55,672 nt of DNA from Streptomyces sp. NBC_00078 (GCF_026343335.1 NZ_JAPELX010000003.1:1-55672), one strand, 5' to 3'. Shown: positions 39,554 to 47,974, counted from the stretch's first letter. Notes: generated from the letters alone by a model not told the origin. Translations and numbers: made by a program.

Positions 39554-39567
39554 AAGGAGCCGTCACC

Positions 39568-40119
39568 ATGGGAAAGATCCTCGACGCCATCAAGTCGCGG
39601 TTCCAGACGCGCGACATTCCTAAGACCACATCGGGCCGCTTCAACGCCCTGATGAGGAAGGAAAAGGGCAACACGCAACGGGTGGCCGAGCGCCTCGGCG
39701 TCTCGCGCCGCACGGTTCAGCGGTACATCAAGGGCGAGCGGAAGATCGACAACAACCCGGAAGCCGTCGCCCGCCTCGAAAAGGAGGTGTCCAAGGATCA
39801 TCAGCCCAAGGTTCGCGCCAAGGCCCAGAAGGAGGCCAAGCAGCGCGGCTTGACGGTGGAGACGCGCGCCCGGTTCGGGTTCAACGCCGCCGGCGGGAGC
39901 ACGGACGACGCCCGGTTGAGGCGGCTCACCGAGGATGTGCCCGACCACCTCGTTGACGGAATTTTCGAGGCCCTGCGCAACGGCGACGAGGCCGAGGCAC
40001 AACGGCTGATCGCCGAGGGTCTCGCGGAGGAGTATTTCCGCACCCCGGGCACCGACGCCGAGAGCCTCGACGTCGAGTTCACGGACGTTGATTACATCGA
40101 GCTGGATTGGCGGAACTGA
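39568..40119 (+). CDS. tpg: Telomere terminal protein Tpg
   Basis: A 183-residue protein of the length of Streptomyces terminal proteins. It has the N-terminal helix-turn-helix (VAERLGVSRRTVQRYIKGER, residues 39-58), the conserved ARFGF...GSTDD block (101-114) and the acidic C-terminus LDVEFTDVDYIE. Tpg is covalently bound to the 5' ends and primes end patching. Thr112 in GSTDD lies where the DNA-linked Thr is placed in characterised Tpg proteins as I recall; this alignment is by eye. The ATG at 39568 has AAAGGAG upstream. Confidence 0.9.
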   Translation: MGKILDAIKSRFQTRDIPKTTSGRFNALMRKEKGNTQRVAERLGVSRRTVQRYIKGERKIDNNPEAVARLEKEVSKDHQPKVRAKAQKEAKQRGLTVETRARFGFNAAGGSTDDARLRRLTEDVPDHLVDGIFEALRNGDEAEAQRLIAEGLAEEYFRTPGTDAESLDVEFTDVDYIELDWRN

Positions 40120-40121
40120 CC

Positions 40122-41819
40122 ATGAGCGAGACCTCTTACACCGCCCCGCTCGCCGTGCTCGACACGGCCGAGGGCCGCCTCGTCGCCTACCTCCCCAACG
40201 TCCAGAGCTGCGCCGTACCGGCGGAAGTCACCGACCTGTCGTCGGCCGCCGAGTGGGCCCTCGCGTCGGGGTTCGGCGCCGCCGCCCTCTCGCAGTACGG
40301 CGAGGACGTCGGCCCGCTCCTGGTCCTCACCGAGTCCGCGGTCGAGGCCCTCGGCCTCCCGACCGAGATGGACGACCGTAAGCGGCTGCGCGTGCCGGAC
40401 GATCACCCCGCCGTCAAGGAGCTGGACGAGGCCGGGTGGACCCTGTCACGGGCGGGCCTCGGGCCGTGGACGTTCCTTTTCAAGGGCCGCACCGAGGTTC
40501 ACGTCGCCGTCATCCCCTGGGGCGCGTTCGACGAACAGATGCGGTGGGCCGTCCCCACGGACGACCCGGGGGCACTCGCCTACACCCTGGGCCTGTACGC
40601 CGAGCGGGTCGTGAGCCCCGTCGGCTCGACCGCCGGTTGCAGTCTCGCCCTGATGACCGCCGTACGGCCGCCGTCCCGCGTCCAGTTCGACCGGGGCACC
40701 GGCCGGATGCGCCGCACCCCGGTTCCCGGCTCCCTGTCCGTGGCGATCGACCCGGCGCCGCCCGAGGCCCCGGACGAGCACCCGCTCGCCGCCGAGCGGA
40801 CGCGCGAGGAGAGCAAGGACCCCGGACACGTCCTCGTCGAGGAGGCCCTCGCGTGGTACCGCGAGCCCACCGAGGCCGAGGCCGCCGCCCCCCACGTCGT
40901 CGGCCTCGACGTGAACGTTGCGTTCCTCGCGGCTGCAAGTCGCTTGACGGTGGGCCTCGGTGAGGCCGTCTACACCGACGGCCCGGCTTTCGACAAGAAG
41001 ATCCCGGGCGCGTGGCTCGTCGACTTCTCCGCCGCCACGCTGCGCACCAAGGATCTGACCACGAAGCAGTGGCGCGAGCTCCCCGCCGAGTTCCCCTCTC
41101 CGTTCACCCCGGACGGGAAGCGGCCGACGGGCCCGGCCTGGTACGCGACGCCGACCCTGGCGTACGCGGTCGAGCTCGGGATCGAGGTCCGGCCGCTCGC
41201 GGCGTGGCTGCGGCCCGACGCCGGCGGATACCTCGACCTGTGGCACAACCGGTTGAGGGATGCCTACATGGACACCCTCGCTGATCTCGGGATCACGGAC
41301 GGCATGGACGAGGACGCTTTCCTCGCGGGCATGGCGACGGTGAAGGAGCGCGACCCCGAGGCCGTCGCTCTCCTGTCTGCGATCAAGCAGACCGCAAAGG
41401 GCGGCATCGGCAAGATGCGCGAGCGGCCCCAGGGCAAGCGCCCCGGCAAGCACGCGCCGTGGTCCGCGCTCAAGCGGCCGACGTGGCGGCCGGACATTCG
41501 GGCGGCGGTGATCAGCGCGGCCCGCGTCGGCGCCCACCGGAAGATGGTCAAGACGTGGAACCGGTCCGGCCTCGTCCCGCTCGCCGTCCTGTCCGACTGC
41601 GTGGTGTACCCGTCGGCGTACCCGACCGCGCGCGCCGTGGTCCCGCGCAAGGATGACGGAACGCCACTTCCGGGCGGGTGGCGCCTCGGCCCGAATCCGG
41701 GCTACGTGAAAGAGGAGGGCGTCCGTTCGATGGACTGGTACCGGGAGATGACCGCCAAGAAGGCGAACCCGGCCCGGTTCATCAAGGAGGGTCGGGACGC
41801 CGCCCGCGAGGGCGAATAG
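40122..41819 (+). CDS. tap: Telomere-associated protein Tap, short form
   Basis: A 565-residue protein matching the C-terminal region of Streptomyces Tap: VVGLDVNVAFLAAASRL, PGAWLVDFS, GPAWYATPT, LSAIKQTAKGGIGKMRERPQ, RPDIRAAVISAARV, and VLSDCVVYPS. The spacing of DVN, the K-x6-G block and SDC recalls DNA-polymerase palm motifs A, B and C. Tap binds the telomere 3' overhang and recruits Tpg. Known Tap is about 740 residues with an N-terminal DNA-binding part; that part is absent. Here tap follows tpg by two bases, whereas tap-tpg is the usual order. I chose the ATG at 40122 over an upstream TTG. Confidence 0.88.
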   Translation: MSETSYTAPLAVLDTAEGRLVAYLPNVQSCAVPAEVTDLSSAAEWALASGFGAAALSQYGEDVGPLLVLTESAVEALGLPTEMDDRKRLRVPDDHPAVKELDEAGWTLSRAGLGPWTFLFKGRTEVHVAVIPWGAFDEQMRWAVPTDDPGALAYTLGLYAERVVSPVGSTAGCSLALMTAVRPPSRVQFDRGTGRMRRTPVPGSLSVAIDPAPPEAPDEHPLAAERTREESKDPGHVLVEEALAWYREPTEAEAAAPHVVGLDVNVAFLAAASRLTVGLGEAVYTDGPAFDKKIPGAWLVDFSAATLRTKDLTTKQWRELPAEFPSPFTPDGKRPTGPAWYATPTLAYAVELGIEVRPLAAWLRPDAGGYLDLWHNRLRDAYMDTLADLGITDGMDEDAFLAGMATVKERDPEAVALLSAIKQTAKGGIGKMRERPQGKRPGKHAPWSALKRPTWRPDIRAAVISAARVGAHRKMVKTWNRSGLVPLAVLSDCVVYPSAYPTARAVVPRKDDGTPLPGGWRLGPNPGYVKEEGVRSMDWYREMTAKKANPARFIKEGRDAAREGE

Positions 41820-41863
41820 GTCCCTGCGCATCGTCATCTGAGTGTCGACAGAGAGGGAAGATC

Positions 41864-42052
41864 ATGAAGGAAGAGGCCGCAGTCGAGAGCGCTCGGGGAG
41901 TCTGGCCAGAGGCGGAGGGATTCGAGTCCGCTCCCGGTGGTTGGACGTTCCGCGTTGGAGGCGGGTACGCGTGGATCACGGACGCCGGCCGCGTGGCGGT
42001 CGACCCCGAAGGGCTCCGGAGCCACGCGCGTAACCGCATCACGGCCAACTGA
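41864..42052 (+). CDS. Small hypothetical protein
   Basis: A 62-residue protein with a predicted beta-rich core (GGWTFRVGGGYAWITDAGRVAV). The ATG at 41864 has AGAGGGAAG upstream. It follows tap by 44 bases and precedes another small gene by 16, so all are probably in the tpg-tap transcript. Unknown role. Confidence 0.65.
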   Translation: MKEEAAVESARGVWPEAEGFESAPGGWTFRVGGGYAWITDAGRVAVDPEGLRSHARNRITAN

Positions 42053-42068
42053 CCAGGGAGCACCACCG

Positions 42069-42311
42069 ATGACGACGACCCTTCCCCTCATCCGTACCGC
42101 CGCCGAGTTCGAGGAGCTGCGCCAGGCCGTGACAACGGTCGAGATCCCGGCGGGGTTTGACCGCTGGCACCCCTCGGAGCTGACGCAATGGCTCGACGGC
42201 GTGGCGGAGGACGAGGACGTTTCCGAAGCTGATTCCCTCCGCGCTCAGGTGGCCGTCTTCTACGCCCTGGGGATCGAGCCCGAGGACGTGCAGAGCAACA
42301 CCGCTCCCTAA
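42069..42311 (+). CDS. Small acidic hypothetical protein
   Basis: An 80-residue acidic helical protein. The ATG at 42069 has CAGGGAG upstream. It is the last gene before a very strong terminator. No family is recognised. Confidence 0.65.
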   Translation: MTTTLPLIRTAAEFEELRQAVTTVEIPAGFDRWHPSELTQWLDGVAEDEDVSEADSLRAQVAVFYALGIEPEDVQSNTAP

Positions 42312-42318
42312 CCTGCGG

Positions 42319-42370
42319 GCAGACAGACGGAGGGGCCCCGGCAGACGCCGGGGCCCCTCCGTCTGTCTGC
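42319..42370 (+). terminator. Terminator of the replication/telomere operon
   Basis: A 24-bp stem beginning GCAGACAGACGGAGGGGCC with loop AGAC-like centre, the longest simple terminator here. Confidence 0.9.
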
Positions 42371-42388
42371 GGCTCGAATCGTGAGCAC

Positions 42389-42411
42389 AACTCACAGTTA
42401 AACTTGTAGTT
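42389..42411 (+). promoter_or_regulatory. Tandem AACT-N3-AGTT operator, site 4
   Basis: AACTCACAGTT, one base, AACTTGTAGTT. TTGTAG is followed 17 bases later by GAGGGT. It points to the gene at 42472. Confidence 0.65.
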
Positions 42412-42471
42412 GACTTGCGTCTGTGGGAGGGTGGTCGGACGCCACCACCCCGCAGACAGGAGCCGCGTCGA

Positions 42472-44823
42472 ATGCGCACCGAGTACGTCACCCGCACCCG
42501 GATCGCCGTAGATGGTCGAGGCGACGCCGAGGCCCGCCTCGACTTCCCCCGGGCCTCCGGGAAGGGCAAGGCCCGCGCTCGCGCCGTCCGGCGCCTCGCC
42601 GTGATTTACAAGATCGACGCCCGTCACCCGTGGCGGACCATGCACTACAACCCCGCCTCTCCGGACGCCCCGGCGCCGACGCCCGACGAGCTGACCCTCG
42701 AACTCAGCGGAACCCCCGAGCGGGTCGCCCGGTACCTGTCCGCCGTCCCGCGCTACCTCGCCGCCGTCGAGGCCCTCGCCACCAGGGCGGTGCGCGTCTA
42801 CGGACAGTGGGCCCGCAGCGTGGCCGCAGAGGAGGCGCTCGAATACGTCGATGCCGGCGGCCGTCGCGCCTACGCTGCCCAGTTCCGCGCCGCAGCGTTC
42901 ACGGCCGGGGCCGACTATCTCGGGATCGCTTCCCTTCCGCCCCGAGACCTCGACCCGTCCCGTCCCATGTGGGACCAGGCCGCCCGCATCGTGTGGGACC
43001 TCGTCAAGGTCGGGACGCCGGTCAACCTGTACGCCATGCACGACGAGGCCGAGGCCGAGGAGCTCCTCGCCAGTGCGGACCGCGCCCCGGCACCGACCCC
43101 GGCCGACGTCGCGTTCGAGCGCGAGCTCGCCGAGCTGCGCACCGCGCAGGCCCGCCGGTCCGTGGCTCTGTTCGCCGCGCTCGACGGCGAGGAACTCCCG
43201 AGCGTGGCCGACCTCCCCGCCGTCGAGGAGGCCCCGGCCGAGGACGTCGTCGAGGGCCAGGAGGACGAGGAGCTCCCCGCGGTTCCGCTCACCCGCGTAC
43301 AGCGGCGTTGGCTGCACACCGCCGCCGCGCACCCCGAGGGCCACCTCCCCGAGGAGGTCAACCTCCGCACGGTGCGCGCGCTCGGCCTCGCCGGGTATGC
43401 CGAGTGGTCATCGTCCCGCCCCTATGCCGGGCGCCTCTCCGAGGCCGTGTGGAAGCCGCGCGGCGGCGAGGTTCGGATCACCGCAGCGGGACGGCAGCGT
43501 GCCGAGCGCGAGGAGCGCGAGCTCGTCGTAGTCGTGGCGTGCGGGGGTCGGAAGGCGGTGTATTCCGACGGGCTCCGCAAGGGTGAGCCGGTGATCGGCG
43601 CGCGGGCCGGTGAGCTCTACGTGGGGAGCTACCACCGGGCAGCACGCCGGGCGGCCGACGTCCTCACCCGGGACGGCCGCGCCGGACGAGTGGTGATCCT
43701 GTCGGCGAGGTACGGCCTCGTCGAGCTGGACGAGCACCTCTTGAACTACAACCTTCGGGCCGGTGACCCGGGCACGGTCGACGGCGAGACGCTCCGCCGG
43801 CAGGCGCACGCACTCGGGATCTCGGGGGCGGCCGTGACGGTCCTCGGCGGCCGGGCGTACACCAAGCTCGCCCGCGAGGTCTGGGAGGACGTCGTCGAGC
43901 CGCTCGCCGGGACTCGGGGGATCGGTGAACAGCTCGGCCGTCTCGCCGATATCTACGCACCCGACCGCCACCGGGTCGCCGTCGAGGCCGAGCTCGTCGA
44001 GGACCAGGCCGAGGAGCTCGGCCTCGCCGAGGAGCCTCTCGCCCGTCCCGCCGCCGGGCGGGCGGCCGAGGTCCGGGTCGAGACTGCACCCGCCGCCCTC
44101 GTCCGCGTACGGCACCCTCGCGCGTTGTCGGGGTACCTGTCGCGCCGCCTGTCGCGCGGGGCCCTGTCGCGGCCTGTGAGCTGCGCAGACTCCCCCTTTC
44201 CCCCCTCTGTGGTCCGGACGCGACAGAGGGGCGGACAAGGCGACGCCCTCCCGACCTGTCACCCGTACCGGTGGACCGCCGCGCGCCCCGAGGACAGGCT
44301 CTCGGTGATGCGGGACGGTGAACGAATGCGCCCCATGATCGCCGCCGCCTCCGTCGCCCTGGTCCTCCTGTCGACCGGATGCGTGTCCGTCGCTCCCCAG
44401 GGGCCGACTCCTCGCCTTTCTCCCGCCGCCGCTCCTCGGCCCGCCCCTTCCTCGGAGTCCGTCACCCAGGCCCCGGCCCGCGAGGAGCTCGTCCGGGTGG
44501 GGTCGGCCCCGAGCTCTCCGCCGGCGCGACCCAAGAGGACGGCGGCCACCCCGCCCGAGGAGTCAGCGGCGGCGCCCCATTCGCCGGGGCGCCCGGCCGT
44601 CGCGCCTGTCGTGCCGCGCCGTGCGTACCGGCCCGAGCCTCCTCGGCGCGTCCGACCGGCGGCGCCCCCTCGTCGCGAGGTCCGCCCTCCGGTGCGCCGT
44701 CCGGCCCCGGTGCGCCGTCCGTCGACCGGCGGGTACGGCATGGCCGACGTCTGCCGGTCCGCGCAAGGAGTGGCCGACCCGTCCCTCGTAGCTCTGTGCG
44801 GAAGCGCCTACGGCGGTAAATGA
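42472..44823 (+). CDS. DUF6884-like protein read in frame into a lipoprotein
   Basis: A 783-residue frame starting ATG 42472. Residues about 1-230 are an unknown N-terminal region. A winged-helix-like stretch with PLTRVQRRWLHTAAAHPEGH lies near 275-345. Residues about 350-485 resemble DUF6884 (VVVVACGGRK ... RAGELYVGSYHRAARRA ... RVVILSARYGLVELDEHL). After about residue 545 the coding passes through a spaced TGTCGYG element and then into a lipoprotein signal sequence near residue 619. A stop has probably been lost or the two products overlap in frame. Operator site 4 controls it. Confidence 0.6.
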   Translation: MRTEYVTRTRIAVDGRGDAEARLDFPRASGKGKARARAVRRLAVIYKIDARHPWRTMHYNPASPDAPAPTPDELTLELSGTPERVARYLSAVPRYLAAVEALATRAVRVYGQWARSVAAEEALEYVDAGGRRAYAAQFRAAAFTAGADYLGIASLPPRDLDPSRPMWDQAARIVWDLVKVGTPVNLYAMHDEAEAEELLASADRAPAPTPADVAFERELAELRTAQARRSVALFAALDGEELPSVADLPAVEEAPAEDVVEGQEDEELPAVPLTRVQRRWLHTAAAHPEGHLPEEVNLRTVRALGLAGYAEWSSSRPYAGRLSEAVWKPRGGEVRITAAGRQRAEREERELVVVVACGGRKAVYSDGLRKGEPVIGARAGELYVGSYHRAARRAADVLTRDGRAGRVVILSARYGLVELDEHLLNYNLRAGDPGTVDGETLRRQAHALGISGAAVTVLGGRAYTKLAREVWEDVVEPLAGTRGIGEQLGRLADIYAPDRHRVAVEAELVEDQAEELGLAEEPLARPAAGRAAEVRVETAPAALVRVRHPRALSGYLSRRLSRGALSRPVSCADSPFPPSVVRTRQRGGQGDALPTCHPYRWTAARPEDRLSVMRDGERMRPMIAAASVALVLLSTGCVSVAPQGPTPRLSPAAAPRPAPSSESVTQAPAREELVRVGSAPSSPPARPKRTAATPPEESAAAPHSPGRPAVAPVVPRRAYRPEPPRRVRPAAPPRREVRPPVRRPAPVRRPSTGGYGMADVCRSAQGVADPSLVALCGSAYGGK
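44125..44226 (+). repeat. Spaced TGTCGYG element, copy 2 (inside the DUF6884 frame)
   Basis: TGTCG-type octamers start at 44125, 44137, 44149 and 44164, CTGTGAGCTGCG at 44174, inverted CGCGACAG at 44219. Spacings 12-12-15-10-45, as in copies 1 and 3. C-rich tracts lie between the last two parts. Confidence 0.88.
44326..44823 (+). CDS. Putative independent lipoprotein start within the 42472 frame
   Basis: From ATG 44326 the frame encodes a 165-residue lipoprotein: MRPMIAAASVALVLLSTGCV with lipobox LSTGC, then a Pro/Arg/Ala-rich wall-spanning region and a C-terminal part with two Cys (VCRSAQGVADPSLVALC). A signal peptide makes sense only at a protein N-terminus, so this start is probably used. 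GGGACGGTGAAC lies upstream as a weak ribosome site. It shares frame and stop with the longer entry. Confidence 0.6.
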   Translation: MRPMIAAASVALVLLSTGCVSVAPQGPTPRLSPAAAPRPAPSSESVTQAPAREELVRVGSAPSSPPARPKRTAATPPEESAAAPHSPGRPAVAPVVPRRAYRPEPPRRVRPAAPPRREVRPPVRRPAPVRRPSTGGYGMADVCRSAQGVADPSLVALCGSAYGGK

Positions 44824-44860
44824 GCGCTGCGGGTGGCCTCGCGGCGGATAGCCTTCCGCC

Positions 44861-45574
44861 ATGCCAACACCTACGCACAAGCTCCCCACCGAGGGGGCAC
44901 GAGTCGTGTTCATCGGCAAGGGCGGGTCGACCAAGACTCACACCCTCGCGCACGTCCTCGGCCACTGGTCCCGCATGGGTATCCCCGTGGCGGCCGTCGA
45001 CTCCGACGAGCCGGGGGAGGACGAGGACGGCTCACTCGTCACCTGGAACCAGATGACGAACGGCCGGATGGTACCGACCAAGCACGCGGACGACGAGAGC
45101 CCCCTCACGGTCAAGGCGCAGTACAGCGCCCTGCGTCTGCCCGGCACGATCATTGAGGAGACGCCCGCGGAGGGCATCCTCGGCATTGACACCGGGTCGT
45201 GGGCCAACCGGCCGGGCGGGACGCATCACTCGGCGCTCGCTATGGCGTCTCTGGCCGTCCTGTGTCTCCAGCCGCACGAGGGCGAGCTCCACCGGTCCGC
45301 GTCGGTCTGGGCCGCCCTCAAGCACCTTGAGGACACCGGATCACGTCGCCCCGAGCTCGTCGTCCTGTTCACCCGCGTACACCACAACGCGAAGTCGAGC
45401 GGGGAGGTGCGGGGGACGATGGAGCGGAGCGGGATCACGGTCCTGGACAACGCCGTGCCGAACCAGATGGGTGAGGACGGGTACTCGCGGGCGTTCGGCA
45501 AGCCGCTGGAGCTCGTCGAGGACGACCCCATGCACAAGATCGCCGTCGAGATCCTGGGGCGGGTGTCCCTGTGA
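44861..45574 (+). CDS. parA: ParA-like partition ATPase
   Basis: A 237-residue ATPase with the deviant Walker A box KGGSTKT (20-26), typical of ParA, and VDSDEPG and ILGIDTG as further nucleotide-site blocks. ParA forms gradients that move plasmid copies bound to ParB. The ATG at 44861 lies 37 bases after the lipoprotein stop. The stop overlaps the next gene start (GTGA), giving a parAB operon. Confidence 0.85.
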   Translation: MPTPTHKLPTEGARVVFIGKGGSTKTHTLAHVLGHWSRMGIPVAAVDSDEPGEDEDGSLVTWNQMTNGRMVPTKHADDESPLTVKAQYSALRLPGTIIEETPAEGILGIDTGSWANRPGGTHHSALAMASLAVLCLQPHEGELHRSASVWAALKHLEDTGSRRPELVVLFTRVHHNAKSSGEVRGTMERSGITVLDNAVPNQMGEDGYSRAFGKPLELVEDDPMHKIAVEILGRVSL

Positions 45575-46665
45575 GCCAACCGAACGCCATGGACGCGATG
45601 TTCGGCAACGCCCTTGCCACCCGGGGCAAGGGCGCGGGGACGGGCACGGGCGCCCCCACGGCGGTTCCCGCGACGTTCACCGAGCCGGGCATCCCGGCAC
45701 AGCCGGCAGAGGCCGAGGCCGCACCCCCCGTCATAGAAACACCGGTCCCGACCGAACCCGCCACCGAACCCGCCAAGGAGGACGCCAAGGAGGACGCCAA
45801 GGAGGCCGACGCCGAGGGTTCCGCCACCGAACCCGCCAAGGGGGCCGAGGTCGCGGTCCCGCCAATTGGCGGGAAAGCGTTCGATAAGAAATCGAACAAG
45901 GGGAAGGAGCGCGGCCCGCTCAACTCGGCCGAGCTCCTGCGCCTGAATCAGGCCGAGAGCCAGATCCGCGCGTTCGGCAAGGCCGCCGCCGACGCGGGCG
46001 AGGCGTTCGACATGATCAAGGAGGACGGGCTCCACCATCACTACGGGCTCACCTGGGCCGAGTACACGTCCACCCATTGGGGACTCTCCGCCTCGCAGGC
46101 CGACCGGCTCATTGCCGCCGCGCCCGTCATGCGCGAGCTCTCCATCGCGAACGAGGGCACCGCCCGCGAGTTCGTCCCCGTCTACCGCGAGTGGGGGGCG
46201 GCCTCGGCCCGTGCCATCTGGTCCGGCGCCAAGGAAGGGTCCGACGGCAAGCCAACGGCCAAGATCGCCAACATTGCCGTCAAGGGTGTTCTAGAGAGCA
46301 CCCAGGGCGCCAAGAAGGCACCGGCCGCCGACAAGCTGTCGAGCCTGGCAAAGAAGGCGGTCACCCGGGCCGTCAAGGAGGCGGCGGCGGCAAAGACACT
46401 CAAGACGCAGCAAGCCGCCGCCAAGCCCGCGGCCGAGGCCGTCACCCAGGACGCCGAGGACGTCGTCGAGGCCGAGCTCGTCGACGAGGAGGCGCCGGCG
46501 GGGAACGGGGCGCCGTGGCGGATGGGCGAGGCCGCCGTCCGGCACTTCTCGGATTTCTTCGTGGCGCAGGCAGCGAAGACCGGGCAGGAGCCTCACGAGG
46601 TCATGCTCGCCACGCTCGGCCGACTCCAGAAGGAAGCGGAAGCGGCCGAGGCCGCCGGGGAGTAG
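45571..46665 (+). CDS. ParB-like centromere-binding partner
   Basis: A 364-residue protein translated with ParA. The first 115 residues are disordered and contain TEPATEPAK repeats. A DNA-binding part at about 125-185 has helices with GLTWAEYTSTHWGLSASQADRLI. A Lys/Ala coiled region follows (about 230-295), and the C-terminus (HFSDFFVAQAAKTG...) may dimerise. It is not a classical ParB nuclease-fold protein as far as I can see. The gene itself carries three ACCGAACCCGCCA words and bipartite palindrome copy 2, so centromere sites may lie within it. GTG start at 45571. Confidence 0.7.
   Translation: MSQPNAMDAMFGNALATRGKGAGTGTGAPTAVPATFTEPGIPAQPAEAEAAPPVIETPVPTEPATEPAKEDAKEDAKEADAEGSATEPAKGAEVAVPPIGGKAFDKKSNKGKERGPLNSAELLRLNQAESQIRAFGKAAADAGEAFDMIKEDGLHHHYGLTWAEYTSTHWGLSASQADRLIAAAPVMRELSIANEGTAREFVPVYREWGAASARAIWSGAKEGSDGKPTAKIANIAVKGVLESTQGAKKAPAADKLSSLAKKAVTRAVKEAAAAKTLKTQQAAAKPAAEAVTQDAEDVVEAELVDEEAPAGNGAPWRMGEAAVRHFSDFFVAQAAKTGQEPHEVMLATLGRLQKEAEAAEAAGE
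45751..45893. repeat. ACCGAACCCGCCA words and bipartite palindrome copy 2 within the parB-like gene
   Basis: ACCGAACCCGCCA at 45751, 45763 (sharing a base) and 45826. TCCCGCCAATTGGCGGGA at 45857-45874, then CGTTCGA, 7 bases, TCGAAC ending near 45893. The palindrome aligns without gaps to the reverse of 26796-26838. Confidence 0.7.
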
Positions 46666-46671
46666 CTCCTC

Positions 46672-46740
46672 ACCGAACCCGCCACACAACGCCGACGGCC
46701 CCGGAGGAATCCGGGGCCGTCGGCGTGTGGCGGGTTCGGT
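46672..46740 (+). terminator. Terminator of parAB made from inverted ACCGAACCCGCCA words
   Basis: A stem of about 30 bp: ACCGAACCCGCCACAC (46672) pairs with GTGTGGCGGGTTCGGT (to 46740), with an inner GCCGACGGCCCCGG stem. It doubles as an inverted pair of the dispersed word. Confidence 0.8.
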
Positions 46741-46759
46741 CACGTCGTGCACCCCCTCG

Positions 46760-47526
46760 ACCGAACCCGCCACCGGCCGCACGTCGGGAAGGTGCGCCGC
46801 GGATTCAGTCGCGCGGCACCGGGCGGCCGATGTCGACGAGGAGGCCGTCGGGTAGTCCGTCCCGCATCCATTGTTCGGCGGTGGTGGAGATGAGGCCCTC
46901 GGCCCCGTACAGCAGAGGTCCACCTCTCTCGCTCATGATGCGTTGTGCGGCGTCCGCCCGGACGGGTAGGCCGAGGTATGCCCGCCCCGGCCGGGGCCAC
47001 GTGAGATCCAGCGCCGCCCCCTCCGGTCCTGCGCACCACGCGTGCGACTCCTCGCGTGCCCACTCGTCCAACGCCACCCCTTCGACGTACGCGAGGGCGC
47101 CGTCCGAACCCCAGGCCCAGGACACGGCCTCAATGAAGCACTTCCCGAGTTCGCCCGGAGGGTTGCCGCCGCCGGGCCACGGGGTCGGGGTGAACAGGCG
47201 CCCGTGTGCGAGGAGCAAGGCGCCGAGGGTGCCGTACGCCCACCCTTCCCGCTCTCGGGCCGTCATGCGCACGGAGGCGAGGAGCCACTCCTCCTCGGCC
47301 GCGAGCTCGGCCTCGGCGGTGCTCGCCGGACGGGCGGTGTCGGTCATGGGGGTGTCCTCCTGGGATCGCTGCGACGAGGAGAGTCTCCCCCGCACCGTGC
47401 ACCCCGGGGAAGGCCGAACCCGCCACGGTGCGCACTACCGCCGGCCGCGCGACGGGGCCGAGGGGGAGAAACCGCAGGTCGACCGAACCCGCCATCCCGT
47501 GCACCCCCCTGGGACCGAACCCGCCA
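46760..47526. repeat. Further ACCGAACCCGCCA words flanking the 46805-47347 gene
   Basis: Words at 46760, 47413 (GCCGAACCCGCCA), 47482 and 47514. The last two are 32 bases apart and each is followed by CCGTGCACCCCC. With those in and after parB there are nine within 1.8 kb. Probable centromere or iteron array. Confidence 0.6.
46805..47347 (-). CDS. Hypothetical protein, tryptophan-rich
   Basis: A 180-residue soluble protein with several Trp (WLLASV, GWAYG, AVSWAWGS, WAREESHAWC). The ATG at 47347 has AGGAGGA upstream. It lies inside the array of ACCGAACCCGCCA words next to parAB and is read against them. Family unknown; a plasmid maintenance role would be a guess. Confidence 0.65.
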   Translation of the reverse strand: MTDTARPASTAEAELAAEEEWLLASVRMTAREREGWAYGTLGALLLAHGRLFTPTPWPGGGNPPGELGKCFIEAVSWAWGSDGALAYVEGVALDEWAREESHAWCAGPEGAALDLTWPRPGRAYLGLPVRADAAQRIMSERGGPLLYGAEGLISTTAEQWMRDGLPDGLLVDIGRPVPRD

Positions 47527-47565
47527 AACCGTGCACCCCCTCGCCAACTGCGGGTATGAGCAACA

Positions 47566-47591
47566 CTCACAAAATGTGACCTGGGGACATA
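47566..47591. promoter_or_regulatory. TGTGASCTG motif near the repeat array
   Basis: CTCACAAAATGTGACC followed by TGGGGACATA. The inverted repeat TCACA-AAA-TGTGA is perfect here. Confidence 0.5.
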
Positions 47592-47596
47592 AGGAA

Positions 47597-47629
47597 GCCG
47601 CGCCCGGCCTCGTCGAGGTCGGGCGCGGC
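47597..47629 (-). terminator. Terminator of the 47639-48879 unit
   Basis: Stem GCCGCGCCCGGCCTCG pairing with its near complement, ten bases past the stop. Confidence 0.75.
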
Positions 47630-47638
47630 TGTCGTGGC

Positions 47639-47974
47639 CTACTCGTCGTAGAAATCAGGCAGCACGTCCGATAGGAACGGCTCGCCGTGGTAGCACTCGC
47701 AGCACGACCGACACGAGCGGCACAGTCGTGCCCGGCCGCCGCCGGGCACACTCCAAATGCTCTCCCCCTTGCAGTCCCGGCAATCAGGGTGCCCCGTCGT
47801 GCCCGGGGGAAGGTGGTCCGCCGTGGACTCCCTCGGGGCGCTCGCTCGCCGCGCCTCGGGCACCTCGACTACGGACGGACTCCTCGCCTCGTCATCGCAT
47901 CCGCAGATTGCGCCCTCGTCGTACATCAGGACGTCGCATTCCTCGTCGTGGTCGAGGGGACCGCGCCTCACCAT
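47639..47974 (-). CDS. Cysteine-rich hypothetical protein
   Basis: A 111-residue protein with many Cys in CxxC-type pairs (CGCDD, CRDCKG, LCRSCRSCCEC), so probably metal binding. ATG 47974 or the overlapping GTG 47971 can start it; neither has a clear ribosome site and coupling to the gene upstream (overlap of 4-7 bases) is likely. Unknown family. Confidence 0.6.
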   Translation of the reverse strand: MVRRGPLDHDEECDVLMYDEGAICGCDDEARSPSVVEVPEARRASAPRESTADHLPPGTTGHPDCRDCKGESIWSVPGGGRARLCRSCRSCCECYHGEPFLSDVLPDFYDE

